Made by a program: the position numbers and the translations under genes. Of a stretch of 64,000 nucleotides of DNA, positions 61,739 to 64,000 are shown piece by piece; the first letter of the stretch is position 1, and every line of letters begins with the position of its first letter. Location: NCBI RefSeq assembly GCF_009193325.2, contig NZ_CP059856.1:1116001-1180000 (forward strand), read 5' to 3'. The notes below the pieces were generated by a model. That model made no database searches and had not been told where the DNA came from. It saw only the letters and a list, made by a program, of their open reading frames with translations. This DNA is from Bacteroides zhangwenhongii (GTDB lineage Bacteria; Bacteroidota; Bacteroidia; Bacteroidales; Bacteroidaceae).

Positions 61739-62292
61739 GCAAGGTAGATTTAAGTGCTTTCTCTGCGGGAGACTTTGATAAAGGGGCTAGTAGAGTGAAG
61801 ATGATAGTGTGGTACTTTGTAAATGCTTTGTTGGTACGTGCTTCGTGGAACCCTTGCATGAGGGTAAAGATTGTTTTACTTCGTGCTTTTGGGGCGTGTA
61901 TTGGTAAGGGACTGGTCATTAAAAATAATGTGACGATCAAGTTTCCTTGGAAACTGACCATAGGGGATAACGTATGGTTAGGTGAACAGTGCTGGATAGA
62001 TAATTTAGACAATGTGACTATCGGTAATAATGTATGTATTTCGCAAGGCGCATTATTGCTTACAGGGAATCATGATTATACAGTTTCTTCCATGCCTTAC
62101 CGGAATGCTTCTATTACATTGGAAGATGGAGTTTGGGTAGGTAGCAAGGCGGTAGTTTGCCCGGGAGTAAGGATGCGTGAGAACTCAATAGCTACTGTAG
62201 GAAGTGTGATAACGAAGAATACGGAAGCAGATGGTATCTATCAGGGGACACCTGCAAAGATGATTAGGAAAAGAGAAGTCAATGATGAATGA
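61735..62292 (+). CDS. wcaF: WcaF-type hexapeptide O-acetyltransferase
   Basis: A 185-residue acetyltransferase of the kind that acetylates colanic acid and related polymers. SWNPCMRVKIVLLRAFGACI and the beta-helix IKFPWKLTIGDNVWLGEQCW are followed by LLLTGNHDYTVSSMPYRN (catalytic His in TGNHDY). VWVGSKAVVCPGVRMRENSI and YQGTPAKMIRKRE close the domain. It is translationally coupled to the GT4 gene upstream, which suggests that it modifies the sugar added by that enzyme. Confidence 0.92.
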   Translation: MSKVDLSAFSAGDFDKGASRVKMIVWYFVNALLVRASWNPCMRVKIVLLRAFGACIGKGLVIKNNVTIKFPWKLTIGDNVWLGEQCWIDNLDNVTIGNNVCISQGALLLTGNHDYTVSSMPYRNASITLEDGVWVGSKAVVCPGVRMRENSIATVGSVITKNTEADGIYQGTPAKMIRKREVNDE

Positions 62293-62346
62293 AAGGAAAC
62301 CCGAAGTAATAATGCAAATGTTCTAGAATATTCGAAACAGTTTTTT

Positions 62347-63102
62347 ATGAAAGTATCTATAATAACATCGTGTTTTAATCGTGCGGCGACGATTCGTGAT
62401 GCCATAGAGAGTGTCTTGGCACAGGACTATAATAATATAGAGTTTATTGTTGTAGATGGGGCGAGTACGGATGGCTCGTTAGAGATTGTTAGGGAATATG
62501 AAGATCGTATCTCAACTATTATCTCGGAGCCTGATCATGGAATGTATGAAGCCATTAATAAGGGAATTCGTGTGGCTACAGGTGATGTAATCGGATTGCT
62601 GCATTCGGATGATTTCTTCTATGATAATGGGGTGGTAAGCCGTATTGCGGAACGTATGAAAATCACTCGAGCTGATTTCTTGTATGGAGATGGGCTTTTT
62701 GTGAATCCTAATAATACAGATAAAGTGGTACGTAACTGGATTGGAGGTAGTTATCGACTTTGGAAAGTACGTCACGGTTGGTTACCACTGCATCCTACCT
62801 GTTACATTCGTCGTGAGGTGGTAAACCGTTTAGGGCTCTATAACGAAAGCTATAAAATAGCAGCAGATAGCGATTTATTGTTACGCTATCTTATTACGGG
62901 AGGACTTACGACAACTTATTTGGGAGAGTATATTGTGAAGATGCGTATGGGGGGACTTTCTACTGATAGTGCTAAGCGTAAAAAAATGTGGGATGAGGAT
63001 ATACGGGTATATGCTTCGCACGGTATGGCTCCTACTTTGACGAAGTTGGAGAAAATGGCATGGAAAGTGCCGCAGTTTGTGTTAGCATTGTTAAAACGCT
63101 AA
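62347..63102 (+). CDS. Family 2 glycosyltransferase (WcaA/WfgS-like)
   Basis: A 251-residue compact GT-A enzyme. VSIITSCFNRAATIRDAIES, IVVDGASTDGSLEIVREYED and SEPDHGMYEAINKGIRVATG precede the metal-binding LHSDDFFYD. HPTCYIRREVVNRLGLYNES and the acidic ADSDLLLRYL complete the family profile. It is the last glycosyltransferase in the window, 54 nt after the acetyltransferase gene and before rmlA. Confidence 0.93.
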   Translation: MKVSIITSCFNRAATIRDAIESVLAQDYNNIEFIVVDGASTDGSLEIVREYEDRISTIISEPDHGMYEAINKGIRVATGDVIGLLHSDDFFYDNGVVSRIAERMKITRADFLYGDGLFVNPNNTDKVVRNWIGGSYRLWKVRHGWLPLHPTCYIRREVVNRLGLYNESYKIAADSDLLLRYLITGGLTTTYLGEYIVKMRMGGLSTDSAKRKKMWDEDIRVYASHGMAPTLTKLEKMAWKVPQFVLALLKR

Positions 63103-63147
63103 TGACTATTTAATAGAGTGTAAAAAGAAATAGAATTATACAATGAT

Positions 63148-64000
63148 ATGAAAGGTATTGTTTTAGCCGGTGGTAGTGGTACACGTTTGTATCCTATTAC
63201 CAAGGGTATTAGTAAACAACTAATTCCGATTTTTGATAAACCGATGATTTATTATCCCATTTCGGTTTTGATGTTAGCGGGTATCCGTGAGATATTGATA
63301 ATTTCTACTCCACATGACTTGCCGGGATTTAAGCGTTTGTTGGGTGATGGTAGTGACTATGGTGTGAGGTTTGAGTATGCAGAACAACCGTCACCTGATG
63401 GATTGGCGCAGGCTTTTATTATTGGTGAGGATTTTATTGGCAGTGATTCGGTCTGTTTGGTACTAGGGGATAATATCTTTCATGGCAATGGCTTTAGTGC
63501 CATGTTGAAAGAGGCGGTGTGCATGGCAGAAAAGGAGCATAAAGCTACCGTGTTTGGCTATTGGGTAAGTGATCCGGAACGTTATGGGGTTGCGGAGTTT
63601 GATGATGAAGGTAATTGCTTAAGCATTGAGGAAAAACCTGTACAGCCAAAATCAAACTATGCGGTAGTAGGGCTTTATTTCTATCCTAATAGGGTGGTAG
63701 ATGTAGCGAAGCGCATCAAACCATCAGCTCGTGGGGAATTGGAGATAACCACTGTGAATCAGCAATTTTTGGGGGATAGTGAGTTGAAAGTACAGACACT
63801 GGGACGTGGCTTTGCTTGGTTGGATACGGGTACACACGACTCATTGAGTGAAGCATCGACCTTTATTGAGGTGATTGAAAAACGGCAGGGACTGAAAGTG
63901 GCTTGTCTGGAAGGTATAGCTTTCAGACAAGGATGGATTGATGCCGACAAGATGCGTGAGTTGGCCCAACCGATGCTGAAGAATCAATATGGGCAGTATT
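63148..64000 (+). CDS. rmlA: Glucose-1-phosphate thymidylyltransferase (3' end cut by window)
   Basis: Makes dTDP-glucose, the entry to dTDP-rhamnose and dTDP-4-keto-6-deoxyglucose-derived sugars. I translated it by hand from the ATG at 63148; about 284 of an expected 290-295 residues are present and no stop occurs before the window end. [20 protein letters not shown] is the nucleotide-binding signature, with [20 protein letters not shown] next. [12 protein letters not shown] carries the catalytic Asp, and [18 protein letters not shown] and [15 protein letters not shown] segments follow. Its product would feed the VioA/VioB-like pair at 37050-38808 and possibly the epimerases at 51890-53853. 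Confidence 0.96.
   Translation, partial: MKGIVLAGGSGTRLYPITKGISKQLIPIFDKPMIYYPISVLMLAGIREILIISTPHDLPGFKRLLGDGSDYGVRFEYAEQPSPDGLAQAFIIGEDFIGSDSVCLVLGDNIFHGNGFSAMLKEAVCMAEKEHKATVFGYWVSDPERYGVAEFDDEGNCLSIEEKPVQPKSNYAVVGLYFYPNRVVDVAKRIKPSARGELEITTVNQQFLGDSELKVQTLGRGFAWLDTGTHDSLSEASTFIEVIEKRQGLKVACLEGIAFRQGWIDADKMRELAQPMLKNQYGQY

Noticed and set aside
1..64000. tRNA, rRNA, insertion sequences or replication origin
   Set aside because: I looked for cloverleaf arms, ribosomal segments, transposase motifs and paired IS ends while reading and saw none that hold up.

Overview
The window reads as a chromosomal segment of a gut Bacteroides, very probably B. thetaiotaomicron or a close relative. The evidence is a SusC-type TonB receptor, a hybrid two-component sensor, Bacteroides promoters with the TAnnTTTG -7 box, an UpxY antiterminator behind an invertible segment, and the DUF4248, DUF3987 and BT4734-type genes. 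From memory (not checked), the gene order matches the B. thetaiotaomicron arabinan utilisation locus, then galactokinase genes, then capsule locus 1. The two ATPase modules described below do not fit what I remember of the type strain, so this is probably another strain.

Region 1 (1-14479) is an arabinan utilisation locus. A SusC porin (cut by the window edge) and a LamG lipoprotein lie on the minus strand. A hybrid two-component regulator follows, and then GH43, GH51 and GH43 enzymes on the plus strand. Both enzyme/transport promoters carry the same pair of TRTCCACC boxes spaced 21 bp, at the same distance from the -7 box. This is a good candidate for the operator of the regulator encoded between them. 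Region 2 (14523-16421) is an AAA ATPase plus RloB (TOPRIM-like) pair, AbiL-like, and probably anti-phage. Region 3 (16617-22069) holds galM-gluP-galK, manA and a HigB/HigA toxin-antitoxin pair.

Region 4 (22252-64000) is a capsule locus read left to right. A tyrosine recombinase and a 279-bp segment bounded by 20-bp inverted repeats precede upxY. The only clear promoter in the segment points away from upxY, so the locus is predicted OFF as assembled. A first wza follows, then an accessory cassette (HU-like, DUF4248, DUF3987, BT4734-like and a frameshifted small regulator). Next come the initiating transferase, a second wza and wzc. A second ATPase plus DUF4276 module sits directly after wzc, and a decayed copy of the wzc 3' end lies beyond it, which marks an insertion. 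Then come ugd, a VioA/VioB-like pair for dTDP-4-acetamido-4,6-dideoxyglucose, the flippase, the polymerase, about ten glycosyltransferases, two epimerases, and an unusually large set of acetyl/acyltransferases. The window ends inside rmlA, which would supply the dTDP-sugar precursor.

A 13-C run at the start of one acyltransferase and a 10-G run inside a serine-acetyltransferase-like gene look like slippage switches. They would add variation in capsule decoration on top of the promoter switch. All calls come from reading the sequence; no alignments or searches were run.
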